A stretch of DNA of 64,000 nt, from the NCBI RefSeq assembly GCF_012985465.1, contig NZ_JAAQWN010000006.1:310001-374000 (forward strand), read 5' to 3'. Below are positions 27,371-37,793 of the stretch, piece after piece. Source of the DNA: Pseudomonas sp. WS 5079. Its GTDB lineage: Bacteria > Pseudomonadota > Gammaproteobacteria > Pseudomonadales > Pseudomonadaceae. Positions within the stretch are counted from its first letter, which is position 1. Each line of letters opens with the position of its first letter. A program made the translations under genes and the position numbers. The notes under the pieces were generated by a model, which worked only from the letters and a program-made list of their open reading frames with translations, made no database searches and had not been told where the DNA came from.

Positions 27371-29053
27371 ATGATGCCGCCACGCCTGCTGACCTACCTG
27401 CTGTTGATGCTCTTCCCTCTCATCGCCTGGGCGCAGGGCTGCCCGGACTGGCCACTGAACAAGGCCCAGGACGAAATAACCGCTCTGCAACGGCAAATCG
27501 GCCTGTGGGATGACAGTTACCATCGGCTCGGCCAATCCCTGATCAGCGACGAGCTCTACGATCAGGCCCGCATACGCCTGGAGCAATGGCGGGGTTGCTT
27601 CGCACAGGCACCGTCATCTGCCGACAACCCCCTGTCCAGCGCGCGCGGCACTGTTGCCCACCCAGTCGCGCATACAGGCCTTGAGAAGCTGGTCAACGAC
27701 CGCGCCGTGGCAGACTGGATCAGCACACGCCGCGACCTGTGGGTACAACCCAAGGTCGATGGTGTGGCGGTGACCCTGGTCTATCGCGCAGGGCGCCTGG
27801 TCCAGGTCATCAGCCGCGGCGACGGCCTGTTCGGCCAGGACTGGACCGCCTCGGCCCGCAACATTCCAGGCATCGTGCAACAGCTGCCCGAGGCCATCGA
27901 CCTGCTCTTGCAGGGCGAGCTGTATTGGCGCCTGGGCGCCCACATACAAGGGGAGACGGGCGGCATGAATGCCCGCAGTAAAGTCTCCGGGCTGATGAAC
28001 CGCCAACATCTGAGCGACGCCGACGCCGCAGGTATCGGCCTGTTTGTCTGGGCCTGGCCCCATGGGCCGGCGGACCTCAAGCAGCAGTTGGACAGCCTCG
28101 CACGCTGGGGTTTTGGCGATAGCCAGCGTTACAGCCAGCCCATCGACACCTTCGAACAGGCACGGCACTGGCGAACTTTCTGGCATGAACATCCATTGCC
28201 CTTCGCCACTGATGGCGTGGTGCTGCACCACAGCCAGCGCGCCCCGGCCGAACGCTGGCAGGCCAGTACGCCGTATTGGGCTGTTGCCTGGAAATACCCG
28301 GTCATCAAAGCCCTGGCCCATGTTCGCCATGTGCAGTTCAAAATCGGCCGCACCGGCCGTATCACTCCGATCCTGGAACTGGACCCGGTGCTGCTCGACG
28401 ACCGTCAGATCAAACGCGTCAGCATCGGCTCCTTGAAGCGCTGGCAGGAATTGGATATCCGCCCAGGCGACCAGGTGTCCATCAGCCTCGCCGGCCAGGT
28501 GATCCCAAGGCTCGACCAGGTCATCCTGCGCAGCTATCCACGGGTCGATGTCGCGGTGCCGGTAGCCAGCAATTTCCATCACCTGAGCTGCTGGCAATTG
28601 GCCCCGGCCTGCGAGGAGCAACTGCTGGCCCGGCTGACCTGGCTCAGCGGCAAGCAAGGGCTGGACCTGCCACACATTGGCCGCGAGACCTGGAATAGCT
28701 TGATCCAGGCCGGGCAAATCAGTGGTTTGGTGGATTGGTTGAACCTTGATGAGACAGAGCTTGCTACCATTGACGGATTCGGCGACCGCAGCAGTGCGCG
28801 CCTGCTTGCGAGCCTGCAAGTGGCGCGCCAGCGACCGTTCGCGCAATGGCTGATGGCGCTTGGGGTTCCACCTACCGCCCGCAATAACCTGGCGGGCGGC
28901 TGGCATGCCCTGGCTGCGCGAGACACTCAAGCCTGGCAGGCCGAAGCAGGAATCGGCCCGGGGCGCGCGGCGCAATTGAGCGCCTTTTTTCGCGACCCCC
29001 AGGTGGTGGCTATGAGTGAAACACTGCGGGCTGCCGGGATAGATGGCTTTTAG
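27371..29053 (+). CDS. ligB: NAD-dependent DNA ligase LigB
   Basis: This 560-aa protein matches LigB. It has the adenylation motif VQPKVDGVAVTL (nucleophile Lys), SRGDGLFGQDWT, GELYWRL, WKYP and an OB fold (GRTGRITPILELDPV), then a helix-hairpin-helix region (LATIDGFGDRSSARLL). It lacks the C-terminal BRCT domain of LigA, as LigB does. It would seal nicks using NAD+ as a secondary ligase. The N-terminus (LLTYLLLMLFPLIAWAQG) reads as a signal peptide, which is odd for an NAD-using enzyme but is also seen in E. coli LigB. ATG 27371 has AAGG six bases upstream. Confidence 0.92.
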   Translation: MMPPRLLTYLLLMLFPLIAWAQGCPDWPLNKAQDEITALQRQIGLWDDSYHRLGQSLISDELYDQARIRLEQWRGCFAQAPSSADNPLSSARGTVAHPVAHTGLEKLVNDRAVADWISTRRDLWVQPKVDGVAVTLVYRAGRLVQVISRGDGLFGQDWTASARNIPGIVQQLPEAIDLLLQGELYWRLGAHIQGETGGMNARSKVSGLMNRQHLSDADAAGIGLFVWAWPHGPADLKQQLDSLARWGFGDSQRYSQPIDTFEQARHWRTFWHEHPLPFATDGVVLHHSQRAPAERWQASTPYWAVAWKYPVIKALAHVRHVQFKIGRTGRITPILELDPVLLDDRQIKRVSIGSLKRWQELDIRPGDQVSISLAGQVIPRLDQVILRSYPRVDVAVPVASNFHHLSCWQLAPACEEQLLARLTWLSGKQGLDLPHIGRETWNSLIQAGQISGLVDWLNLDETELATIDGFGDRSSARLLASLQVARQRPFAQWLMALGVPPTARNNLAGGWHALAARDTQAWQAEAGIGPGRAAQLSAFFRDPQVVAMSETLRAAGIDGF

Positions 29054-29132
29054 TCTCGACCCGCCAATTTAATCGGTGCCAGCAGAAATCATCCTGCCCA
29101 CCTTACAACGATCTGTTTACTTTGGAGTTTCC

Positions 29133-29528
29133 ATGAAATTTCTTGCACCGCTTGCCCTGTTGACCGTTACCAGCTTCCTCGCCACGCCATTGCTGGCTGC
29201 CGAGACAGCCCCGCAACTGACCGGTTGCGCCGCCAAGCGCCAGGCCATCAGCCTGCAGATCGAACAAGCCAAGGCCCACGGCAACAGTGAGCAACAAGCC
29301 GGCCTGGAAAAAGCCTTGAGCGAAGTCACCGCCCACTGCACCGATGCCTCCCTGAAAAAGGAACGCGAGAACAAGGTGCTGGACGCCAAGCACGAAGTCA
29401 GCCGCCGTCAGGCCGACCTCGACAAGGCCATGAAAAAGGGCGACTCCGAGAAGATCAACAAGCGTAAGGACAAGCTCGCCGAATCGCGCAAAGAGTTGCA
29501 GCAAGCTCTCGACGACCTGGACAAGTAA
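29133..29528 (+). CDS. DUF1090-family periplasmic protein (second copy)
   Basis: The 131-aa product has a signal peptide (ATPLLAAE) and the DUF1090 pattern: LTGCAAKRQAISLQIEQAK, a second Cys in VTAHCTDASLKKER and a long charged helix with Lys/Glu/Asp heptads. ATG follows TTGGAG. It is a divergent paralogue of the gene at 26928, with a longer C-terminal coiled coil. Binding of a periplasmic partner is likely, but no function is known. Confidence 0.85.
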   Translation: MKFLAPLALLTVTSFLATPLLAAETAPQLTGCAAKRQAISLQIEQAKAHGNSEQQAGLEKALSEVTAHCTDASLKKERENKVLDAKHEVSRRQADLDKAMKKGDSEKINKRKDKLAESRKELQQALDDLDK

Positions 29529-29546
29529 GGCGCAGCCAATCGAGCC

Positions 29547-29996
29547 TCAATGGTCGCGAAACTGCTTATGACAGGCGCTGCAGGCATCTTCGACTTTCTG
29601 CACCGCAGGCTTCAGGTCACTGGCTTTGTAAGGCTGCACCTGGCTGGCGATCACCAATTCACCGGTGGCCGCCTCAAGGTTGCGCGCCAGTTCCTGGAAC
29701 TGGGCCTGTTTTTGCCATACGTCGTCCTTGGCGCTGGTGTGATCTTCTTCGCGCACCGTTGGAAAGTGCTTCCACGGCTCATGGGACAAAGCGTCAAGCT
29801 TGACCGCACCTTCGGCAAATTTGGCCCCGTCGAACGGGATGCGGCCACGCAGCATGCCGCCCAGGTCTTCGCCCGTCTTGAGCATCTGCTTGAAGATGGC
29901 CTTGCGCTGGCCCAATGGCGAGTTCGGGTCAACGCCACCGCAAGCGGTCAGCGTCAGGCAGGCCAGCAATACAACAGTCAGTTTTTTAAAAGTCAT
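29547..29996 (-). CDS. Cytochrome c'-family lipoprotein
   Basis: The 149-aa product has a lipoprotein signal (LTLTACGG) and one C-terminal haem site, CSACHKQFRDH, in the four-helix-bundle arrangement of cytochrome c'/c556. Such proteins bind haem covalently in the periplasm and can handle NO or electrons. It is convergent with the DUF1090 gene and divergent from mltA. The membrane anchor distinguishes it from most soluble c' proteins. Confidence 0.85.
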   Translation of the reverse strand: MTFKKLTVVLLACLTLTACGGVDPNSPLGQRKAIFKQMLKTGEDLGGMLRGRIPFDGAKFAEGAVKLDALSHEPWKHFPTVREEDHTSAKDDVWQKQAQFQELARNLEAATGELVIASQVQPYKASDLKPAVQKVEDACSACHKQFRDH

Positions 29997-30123
29997 GGTG
30001 GCTCAGGGTTACGGGAAACGGCGGCCAGTATCCTCGCCCCGCCCGCAAAGACCAATAGCCCTATTAATAATATGGATGCTTGCGCCGCACCCTGCGCAGG
30101 CAATCGCCTTGGGAATTACTTGC

Positions 30124-31305
30124 ATGAATAACCTGTTTAACCCCTGGAGCCGCCGGCTGGCATGGGCTCTGCCGATGATCGCACTACTCGCCGGATGCGA
30201 CGGCGGCAACGCTCCGGCACCCAAACCTGAGCCAGAAAAACCCCATGCTGTGGCGACCTACGTCAGTGCCACCTGGGAAGACCTGCCGGTGGTTTCGGAC
30301 AGCGACCTGCAAGCTGGCTTCGAATCCTGGCGTAGTGCCTGCCAACGCCTGAAGAACGATCCGGTGTGGGGCGCCACCTGCGCTGCAGCGGTCAATGTGC
30401 CGGGCAATGCCGGGGATATCCGTGGCTTCCTCAAGCAGCAGTTGGACGTCTATGGCTTGCGCTCGGCGGACAACACGCCCAATGGCCTGATCACCGGCTA
30501 TTACGAACCGGTCTACCCGGGCAGCCTCACCGAAACCAAGACCGCCCACGTGCCGGTGTTTGGGGTGCCGGACGACCTGATCATCGTCAACCTGGAAAGC
30601 ATCTACCCCGAACTCAAGGGCAAACGCCTGCGCGGGCGCCTGGAAGGCCGGGTACTCAAGCCCTATGACGATGCCGGCACCATCAACCAGCAAGGCTCCA
30701 GTGCCAAGCCTATTGCCTGGCTGACCCACCCGATGGACCTGCAATTTCTGCAAATCCAGGGTTCTGGCCGCATCCAGCTGGCTGACGGTCGTCAGTTGCG
30801 CGTGGGCTATGCCGACCAGAACGGCTTCCCGTATCGCCCTATCGGCCGCTGGCTGGTGGAGCAAGGCGAGTTGAAGAAAGACGAAGTGAGCATGGGCGCG
30901 ATCAGTGCCTGGGCCAAGGCCCATCCTGAGCGGATCCCGGAACTGTTGGCGAGCAACCCCAGCTACGTCTTCTTCAGCACCCGCCCCGACAGCAATGAAG
31001 GCCCGCGCGGCTCGCTGAACGTGCCGCTGACCGCCGGCTACAGCGTGGCCGTGGACCGCAAGGTCATCCCGCTGGGCAGCCTGTTGTGGCTGTCGACCAC
31101 CCGCCCCGATGGGGCGCCGGTCGTACGGCCGGTAGCGGCCCAGGATACCGGCGGCGCGATTGTCGGCGAGGTACGTGCGGACCTGTTCTGGGGCACCGGT
31201 GATGCGGCGGGCGAGTTAGCCGGGAACATGAAGCAGCAGGGCCAGATCTGGATGTTGTGGCCCAAGGGTACCGCGCTGCCTCAAGTGCCGGATGCGCCTT
31301 TGTAG
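30124..31305 (+). CDS. mltA: Membrane-bound lytic murein transglycosylase A
   Basis: The 393-aa outer-membrane lipoprotein has a lipobox (IALLAGCDG), the MltA domain (GLITGYYEPVYPGS, IQGSGRIQLADG) and a C-terminal 3D domain (VAAQDTGGAIVGEVRADLFWG) with the catalytic Asp. It cleaves peptidoglycan to 1,6-anhydromuropeptides. ATG 30124 is chosen for the signal peptide; the frame is open much further upstream. Its TAG stop is the TAG of the following REP sequence, so the C-terminus was probably set by repeat insertion. Confidence 0.95.
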   Translation: MNNLFNPWSRRLAWALPMIALLAGCDGGNAPAPKPEPEKPHAVATYVSATWEDLPVVSDSDLQAGFESWRSACQRLKNDPVWGATCAAAVNVPGNAGDIRGFLKQQLDVYGLRSADNTPNGLITGYYEPVYPGSLTETKTAHVPVFGVPDDLIIVNLESIYPELKGKRLRGRLEGRVLKPYDDAGTINQQGSSAKPIAWLTHPMDLQFLQIQGSGRIQLADGRQLRVGYADQNGFPYRPIGRWLVEQGELKKDEVSMGAISAWAKAHPERIPELLASNPSYVFFSTRPDSNEGPRGSLNVPLTAGYSVAVDRKVIPLGSLLWLSTTRPDGAPVVRPVAAQDTGGAIVGEVRADLFWGTGDAAGELAGNMKQQGQIWMLWPKGTALPQVPDAPL

Positions 31306-31390
31306 GAACCGGCTGGCCGGCGATGGCGGTTTGAAATCCGACATCGCGGGTGCACGTGCTGGCGTCATCGCTGGCAAGCCAGCTCCCACA
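31301..31390. repeat. REPIN starting inside the mltA stop codon
   Basis: A left half TGTAGGAACCGGCTGGCCGG and a right half ATCGCTGGCAAGCCAGCTCC, in opposite orientation. The first bases overlap the end of mltA. Confidence 0.85.
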
Positions 31391-31407
31391 AGGGCTGGCT
31401 GCGTGCC

Positions 31408-31794
31408 TTAGATCGAGACGAAGAAGAAACTCGCAATCAACGCCATGCCCACGAACCACACCAGCGAACGCAAGATCGCCCAGTCCGCCAGGTAGCAGAT
31501 GATGTACAGCAGGCGGCTGGTGATAAACAGCACCGCCAGTACGTTGATGGTCACCAGTTCCGCGTTGCCGGCCAGGTGGGCAATGATCACCGCAGCGGCA
31601 AACGCCGGGGTCACTTCGAAGCTGTTGAGCTGTGCACTATGGGCGCGCTTGGCGAAGCCTTCGAGGGTTTCGAGGAAGGCCCGGGGGTCATGGTTCTGCC
31701 GGGGGCCGAACTTGCCACCACTGAACTTGGCCACGCCGGTACACAGGTAAGGCAGAAAAATTGCGATCAACACACACCAGAAAGCGACAGTCAT
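31408..31794 (-). CDS. MAPEG-family membrane protein
   Basis: The 128-aa inner-membrane protein has four hydrophobic segments and the MAPEG pattern (HDPRAFLETLEGFAKRAHSA, NSFEVTPAFAAAVIIAHL, FITSRLLYIICYLADW). The eukaryotic members are glutathione and eicosanoid enzymes; bacterial roles are mostly unknown. ATG 31794 has AAGGA at a good distance. Confidence 0.85.
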   Translation of the reverse strand: MTVAFWCVLIAIFLPYLCTGVAKFSGGKFGPRQNHDPRAFLETLEGFAKRAHSAQLNSFEVTPAFAAAVIIAHLAGNAELVTINVLAVLFITSRLLYIICYLADWAILRSLVWFVGMALIASFFFVSI

Positions 31795-31825
31795 CACTCA
31801 TTCCTTTTTTAGTTTTATCCGCTGG

Positions 31826-32659
31826 TTAGAGTTTCATCACGAGCATGCCGATCAGTACCAACCCACAGGCTAAGAGCCGGGAGCGGCCGAAAGGTTCTTT
31901 CAGGTAACGCATGCCGAACAACACCACCAGGATCACGCTGACTTCCCGCAGCGCGGCGGCCTCGGCAATCGAGCCCAACTGCATGGCCCAAAGCACCAGA
32001 GCGTAGCTCAACAACACGCACAATCCCACGCTCAGCCCCAACCGCCATTGTGTGCGCCAGAACAGGCTGAACGCCGCACGCTTGCGCACCATGGCCAACA
32101 ATGGAAACGGCCAGGCGCTGAGCAGGGTCACCCAGACCAGGTAGTCCAATGGGTGCGACCAGCGCCGCAGCGCCTGACCATCGAGGAAGGTATAGCAGCC
32201 GATGCACAGGCCGATCAGCGCCACCACCGGCAACATCGACCACGGCAACCGATCCCCACCACCGCCATGCCACAACAGGCACAACATGCCGAGCGGGATC
32301 AGCAGGATGCCGACAATCTGCTGGGTACTGAGTACCTCCCCGGCAAACACCAGGGTCAACGCCAGCACCACCAGCGGCGATAAGCCGCGCATCAGCGGAT
32401 ACACCAACCCCAGGTCACCGACGCGGTAGGCCTGGATCAGCAGGTAGCGGTAGAGCAACTCGAACAGCGCCGAGGCGATGATCCACGGCCAGATTTCCAA
32501 GGGCGGCAGCGACACAAATCCTACCGCCAATAGCACAAACAGCAGCGCAACGCTGTCCATGCAGGCGATCACCAACAGGCGTTCGCCGCTGAATTTGATC
32601 AAGGTGTTCCACGTCGCATGCAACAGTGCCGCTATCAGTACCAAGACTGTCGCAAGCAA
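31826..32659 (-). CDS. EamA/DMT-family transporter, TTG start
   Basis: The 277-aa protein has about ten hydrophobic segments in two halves. The EamA pattern (HATWNTLIKFSGERLL, VYPLMRGLSPLVVLALTLVF, AALREVSVILVVLFGMRYLKEP) shows a drug/metabolite exporter-like protein. The start is TTG 32659, supported by a perfect AGGAGG six bases upstream; there is no ATG nearby. The substrate is unknown. It lies 31 bp upstream of the MAPEG gene and is probably cotranscribed with it. Confidence 0.85.
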   Translation of the reverse strand: MLATVLVLIAALLHATWNTLIKFSGERLLVIACMDSVALLFVLLAVGFVSLPPLEIWPWIIASALFELLYRYLLIQAYRVGDLGLVYPLMRGLSPLVVLALTLVFAGEVLSTQQIVGILLIPLGMLCLLWHGGGGDRLPWSMLPVVALIGLCIGCYTFLDGQALRRWSHPLDYLVWVTLLSAWPFPLLAMVRKRAAFSLFWRTQWRLGLSVGLCVLLSYALVLWAMQLGSIAEAAALREVSVILVVLFGMRYLKEPFGRSRLLACGLVLIGMLVMKL

Positions 32660-32733
32660 TGGAACCTCCTGTAAGTGATTCGTGATGTGTCAGCACATAC
32701 ATATACCAAATACCGCGCTGGCACACACTGGCC

Positions 32734-33621
32734 TCACTGATCCTTGTCGATCCGCTGCGGATGCCTCGGGTCCGCCGCCTTTTTGCCCGGCAGGCTGCCT
32801 TCGCTGCGAATCTGAGCATGGCTGATCAACGCAAAGATAAAGCTGCCGCCGATGATATTGCCCGCCAGGGTCGGCCCGGCAAATACCAGCCAGAAGTCCT
32901 TCCACGGTAGCTCGCCGGCAAATACCAGGTAGGACACTTCCGCCGAACCGACGACGATGTGGGTGAAGTCGCCCAAGGCCATCAGGTAGGTGATCAGGAT
33001 AATGATCCACATCTTGGCGCTTTCCATGGACGGGATCATCCACACCATGGTGGCGATCATCCAGCCGGAGACGATGCCCTTGGCGAACATCTGGCCCGTA
33101 TCGTTTTCCATGATCTTGCGCCCGATTTCGAGGAAGGCCTGGTCGGTCTTGGTGTCGAAGATCGGCAGGTGCAGCATCACATAAGCCACCAGCAAGGTGC
33201 CGCAGAGGTTGCCCACCAGCACCACCGTCCACAGCCGCAACAGGCGCCCGGCATTGCCCAGGGTCGGCTTGCTCATCACCGGCAGCACGGCGGTCAGGGT
33301 GTTTTCGGTGAACAGTTGCTGGCGCGCGAGGATCACTGCAAGGAAGCCTGCGCAGTAGCCAAAGCTGGCAATCACCTTGAAGCCTTCGCCGTCGGGCAGG
33401 CGTGAGTTGAGCAGCCCCATGGCCATCAATGACAGGCCCATGGTCAGGCCGGCGGCCAGCGCCGACCACCACAGCGCCGCTACGCTGCGCTCCAGCTCCT
33501 GGTCGCCCTGGGTGCGGATGATTTCATGCAGCACCGCCGCCCGGGGTGGCTGGTTCTTGTCCACATCCTGCTGTTCTTCCTGCGACAGGTTGGGAGTCTT
33601 GCCGTCTTTTTGCGTGGCCAT
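32734..33621 (-). CDS. Formate/nitrite transporter-family protein (YfdC-like)
   Basis: The 295-aa protein has a soluble N-terminus of about 60 residues (charged, QEEQQDVDKNQPP) and six membrane segments of the FNT fold (LARQQLFTENTLTAVLPV, LVGNLCGTLLVAYV, AGPTLAGNIIGGSFIFALIS). It is closer to YfdC than to FocA or NirC. It probably passes small monocarboxylates or similar anions. ATG 33621 follows AGG. Confidence 0.88.
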   Translation of the reverse strand: MATQKDGKTPNLSQEEQQDVDKNQPPRAAVLHEIIRTQGDQELERSVAALWWSALAAGLTMGLSLMAMGLLNSRLPDGEGFKVIASFGYCAGFLAVILARQQLFTENTLTAVLPVMSKPTLGNAGRLLRLWTVVLVGNLCGTLLVAYVMLHLPIFDTKTDQAFLEIGRKIMENDTGQMFAKGIVSGWMIATMVWMIPSMESAKMWIIILITYLMALGDFTHIVVGSAEVSYLVFAGELPWKDFWLVFAGPTLAGNIIGGSFIFALISHAQIRSEGSLPGKKAADPRHPQRIDKDQ

Positions 33622-33708
33622 GGGCGTACCTGAACGTTGGGTGACGATGTTCAGGTACGACCTGCCAGTCATCACCAGCGTTCAATGGCCACTTGCTTAT
33701 ACGGAGGG

Positions 33709-34107
33709 TTACTCGCTGTCGTCCTGGAACTGGTCTTTGACGTACTTGATCTCGGTACGACCATGGGGTGCCGGCAGGCCGTCTTCGCCGAGGTTGACGA
33801 AGACCATTTTTTCTACGGTGAGGATGCTCTTGCGCGTGATTTTGTTGCGCACTTCACAGGTCAGGGTGATGGAGGTGCGGCCAAACTCGGTGGCGGTGAT
33901 GCCCAGCTCGATGATGTCGCCCTGGCGCGAGGCGCTGACAAAATTGATCTCGGAAATGTACTTGGTCACCACGCGCTGGTTGCCCAGTTGAACGATGGCG
34001 TAGATCGCCGCTTCTTCGTCGATCCAGCGCAGCAGGCTGCCACCGAACAGGGTGCCGTTGGGGTTGAGGTCTTCGGGTTTTACCCATTTGCGGGTGTGGA
34101 AGTTCAT
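33709..34107 (-). CDS. Hotdog-fold acyl-CoA thioesterase
   Basis: The 132-aa protein has the YciA/BACH-type pattern: DLNPNGTLFGGSLLRWIDEEAAIYA (the catalytic Asn/Asp region), VTKYISEINFVSASRQGDIIE and GRTSITLTCEVRNK. It would hydrolyse acyl-CoA in the cytoplasm. ATG 34107 has GGAG upstream and fits the family length. It is divergent from ahcY. Confidence 0.88.
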   Translation of the reverse strand: MNFHTRKWVKPEDLNPNGTLFGGSLLRWIDEEAAIYAIVQLGNQRVVTKYISEINFVSASRQGDIIELGITATEFGRTSITLTCEVRNKITRKSILTVEKMVFVNLGEDGLPAPHGRTEIKYVKDQFQDDSE

Positions 34108-34226
34108 GTTCACTCCAAAGCGTCTTGCGAAATGATGGCCAACATCATGGCAGAGCGCCGGCCCAAGCTCTATGAGCCATTGCCTATCAGTGTCATGAGC
34201 GATCTTCATGACCCCGACAGAAAGGC

Positions 34227-34255
34227 TTGGGAAGTCAGGCGCAGGCGGCTATAAT
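34227..34255 (+). promoter_or_regulatory. Sigma70-like promoter of ahcY
   Basis: TTGGGA at 34227-34232 and a perfect TATAAT at 34250-34255 are separated by 17 bases. Transcription would start near 34262, about 47 bases before the riboswitch. Confidence 0.75.
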
Positions 34256-34308
34256 CGCCACCGCTTCAAAACGGTCATCTGTGATTGATACCGTTCTCCC
34301 GCCACCTG

Positions 34309-34410
34309 TCCGAGGGGCGCTGCAGCAGGCCCTGGCCTGTCAGGCTCGGATGGGGCGTTGCCCAGCCGGGTTGTCCTGGTTGGATACTAAACGCACAACG
34401 GCGCCCATTC
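34309..34410 (+). ncRNA. S-adenosylhomocysteine (SAH) riboswitch
   Basis: The leader of ahcY has the SAH-riboswitch pattern: CCGAGGGGCGCTGCAGC at the 5' side, an AGGCTCGG block at 34342-34349 that pairs with CCGAGG, and ACGGCGCCC at 34398-34406 that pairs with GGGCGC of the 5' side. SAH binding turns on ahcY in Pseudomonas and relatives. The ribosome site GGAGG lies 14 bases after the element. Confidence 0.9.
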
Positions 34411-34434
34411 GCACACTACGAATGGAGGCTCTTC

Positions 34435-35844
<1,410 letters not shown>

Positions 35845-35877
35845 GTAACCGGCTCTCTCCCTGCTGGAGCGGGCTTG

Positions 35878-35966
35878 TGTGGGAGCGGGCTTGCTCGCGA
35901 ATGCGCAGTGTCAGTCGAAGCAGTAACGACTGGCACACCGCTTTCGCGAGCAAGCCCGCTCCCACA
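35878..35966. repeat. REPIN with an extra truncated REP
   Basis: An inverted pair of the GGGCTTGCTCGCGA class, preceded at 35861-35877 by a truncated copy (CTGCTGGAGCGGGCTTG). It lies between ahcY and metF. Confidence 0.9.
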
Positions 35967-36013
35967 TTGACGGTGTATGTCTTCCGGTTTTATGAGTTTT
36001 CAAGGGTATTACC

Positions 36014-36859
36014 ATGTCCCAAGACCGTCGCTACAGCTTCGAGTTCTTCCCGACCAAGACCGATGCTGGGCATGAAAAGTTGATGGCGACTGCCAAGCAG
36101 TTGGCCAGCTACAACCCCGATTTCTTCTCCTGCACCTACGGCGCAGGCGGCTCGACCCGTGATCGTACGATCAACACCGTGCTGCAGCTGGAAAGCCAGG
36201 CCAAGGTGCCTGCCGCGCCGCACCTGTCGTGCGTGGGCGACAGCAAGGACGACCTGCGCGGCCTGCTGACCCAATACAAGGCCGCCGGCATCAAGCGTAT
36301 CGTCGCCCTGCGCGGTGACCTGCCGTCCGGCATGGGCATGGCCAGCGGCGAGCTGCGCTACGCCAATGACCTGGTGAGCTTCATCCGTGAAGAAACCGGT
36401 GATCACTTCCATATCGAAGTGGCTGCTTATCCGGAAATGCACCCGCAAGCGCGCAACTTCGAAGACGATCTCAACAACTTCGTGCGCAAGGCCAATGCCG
36501 GCGCCAACAGTGCGATCACCCAGTACTTCTTCAACGCCGACAGCTACTTCTACTTCGTCGAGCGCGTGCAGGCCCTGGGCGTGAACATCCCGATCGTGCC
36601 GGGCATCATGCCGATCACCAACTACAGCAAGCTGGCGCGCTTCTCTGACGCCTGCGGTGCAGAAATCCCACGCTGGGTACGCAAGCAGCTGGAAGCCTAC
36701 GGCGATGACGTCAAGAGCATCCAGGCCTTCGGCGAGCAGGTCATCAGTGAAATGTGCGAAACCTTGCTGCAAGGTGGCGCACCGGGGCTGCACTTCTACA
36801 CCCTGAACCAGGCTGACCCGAGCCTGGCGATCTGGAACAACCTCAAGCTGCCACGCTGA
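36014..36859 (+). CDS. metF: Methylenetetrahydrofolate reductase
   Basis: The 281-aa FAD enzyme reduces 5,10-methylene-THF to 5-methyl-THF for methionine synthesis. It has YSFEFFPTKTDAGHEKL, TYGAGGSTRD, VALRGDLPSG, ITQYFFNADSYF and PGIMPITNYSKL. ATG 36014 has AAGGG upstream. Together with ahcY and metK it covers the activated methyl cycle. Confidence 0.97.
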   Translation: MSQDRRYSFEFFPTKTDAGHEKLMATAKQLASYNPDFFSCTYGAGGSTRDRTINTVLQLESQAKVPAAPHLSCVGDSKDDLRGLLTQYKAAGIKRIVALRGDLPSGMGMASGELRYANDLVSFIREETGDHFHIEVAAYPEMHPQARNFEDDLNNFVRKANAGANSAITQYFFNADSYFYFVERVQALGVNIPIVPGIMPITNYSKLARFSDACGAEIPRWVRKQLEAYGDDVKSIQAFGEQVISEMCETLLQGGAPGLHFYTLNQADPSLAIWNNLKLPR

Positions 36860-36989
36860 GGCTGCCCCCTTTGTACCGCCGGCCAGGATTCCTTCCCGGC
36901 TCGGCGGCACAATAAAAGTTCAGGTTTGCCGCCTGAAGATCCCCGATCCAGAGCTTCTCTTTAACCTGAGACAGTCGTAACCTCAGGGT

Positions 36990-37793
36990 ATGCCCGTCAT
37001 TCTCCAGCTGTTGAGCGCTGTTCTTTTCACTTGCCTGAGCCTGACCGCCCACGGCGAGAAACTGCGCATTGTCACCGAGCCCTGGGCACCTTACGTCTAC
37101 GAAGAAAACGGCCAGATGCGCGGGCTCGACTACGAGACTACCGTCATCGTGTTCCAGCGCCTGGGGATCGAGGTGCAGTGGCAGTTCCTGCCCTGGAAAC
37201 GCTGCCTGGTCATGCTCGACCAAGGCCTGGCCGACGGCGCGCTGGATATTTTCCACAGCCACGAACGCGACGCGGCGCTGCTTTACCCCAGCGAACCGTT
37301 GTCCCAGGTTGAGTTTGTGATGTTCTACGCCAACCAGCGCCCGCATCCGTTCCAGACCCTGGATGAGCTCAAAGGGCTGACCATCGGCACCTCCCCCGGT
37401 TACCTGTATAGCGCCGGGTTCAGCGAATCCACGCTGTTTACCCGCGAACCGGCCCCCAGCCATGAGGCTAACTTCGGCAAATTGGCCCGTGGCCGGATCG
37501 ATCTGGTGATCACCGACCGCCGGGTCGGCCAGCATGTGCTCAAGGAATTGGGCCTGGAGCACCAGGTCACCCAGGCGCCGCCGGTGATCAGCAGCCAGAA
37601 ACAATTCCTCGCCGTACGCCGTGGCGCGGGCATGGACCTGCTGGTCCAGCGTTTTGGTGCCGAGCTCAAACGTTTCAAGCAAGAGCCCGCCTACGCGGCC
37701 CTGAGTGCCAAATATGCCGGCGCCGGGACCCAGATAGCCCCGTCGCCGCTGCTGGACGACACCGTTGAGCAGCAGGAAAGCAGCGCGCAGTGA
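36990..37793 (+). CDS. Periplasmic substrate-binding protein (SBP_bac_3), orphan
   Basis: The 267-aa product has a signal peptide (FTCLSLTAHG, mature near EKLRIVTEPWAPY) and the family pattern (GLDYETTVIVFQRLGIEV, ADGALDIFHSHERDAALLYPS). There are no ABC partners nearby. It resembles the protein at 8897, and both belong to the Pseudomonas group of unlinked amino-acid-binding-like proteins. rhlE follows after a 223-bp leader. Confidence 0.82.
   Translation: MPVILQLLSAVLFTCLSLTAHGEKLRIVTEPWAPYVYEENGQMRGLDYETTVIVFQRLGIEVQWQFLPWKRCLVMLDQGLADGALDIFHSHERDAALLYPSEPLSQVEFVMFYANQRPHPFQTLDELKGLTIGTSPGYLYSAGFSESTLFTREPAPSHEANFGKLARGRIDLVITDRRVGQHVLKELGLEHQVTQAPPVISSQKQFLAVRRGAGMDLLVQRFGAELKRFKQEPAYAALSAKYAGAGTQIAPSPLLDDTVEQQESSAQ

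Noticed and set aside
34285..34434. N-terminal extension of AhcY from 34285
   Set aside because: It runs through the SAH riboswitch; the true start is ATG 34435 after GGAGG.
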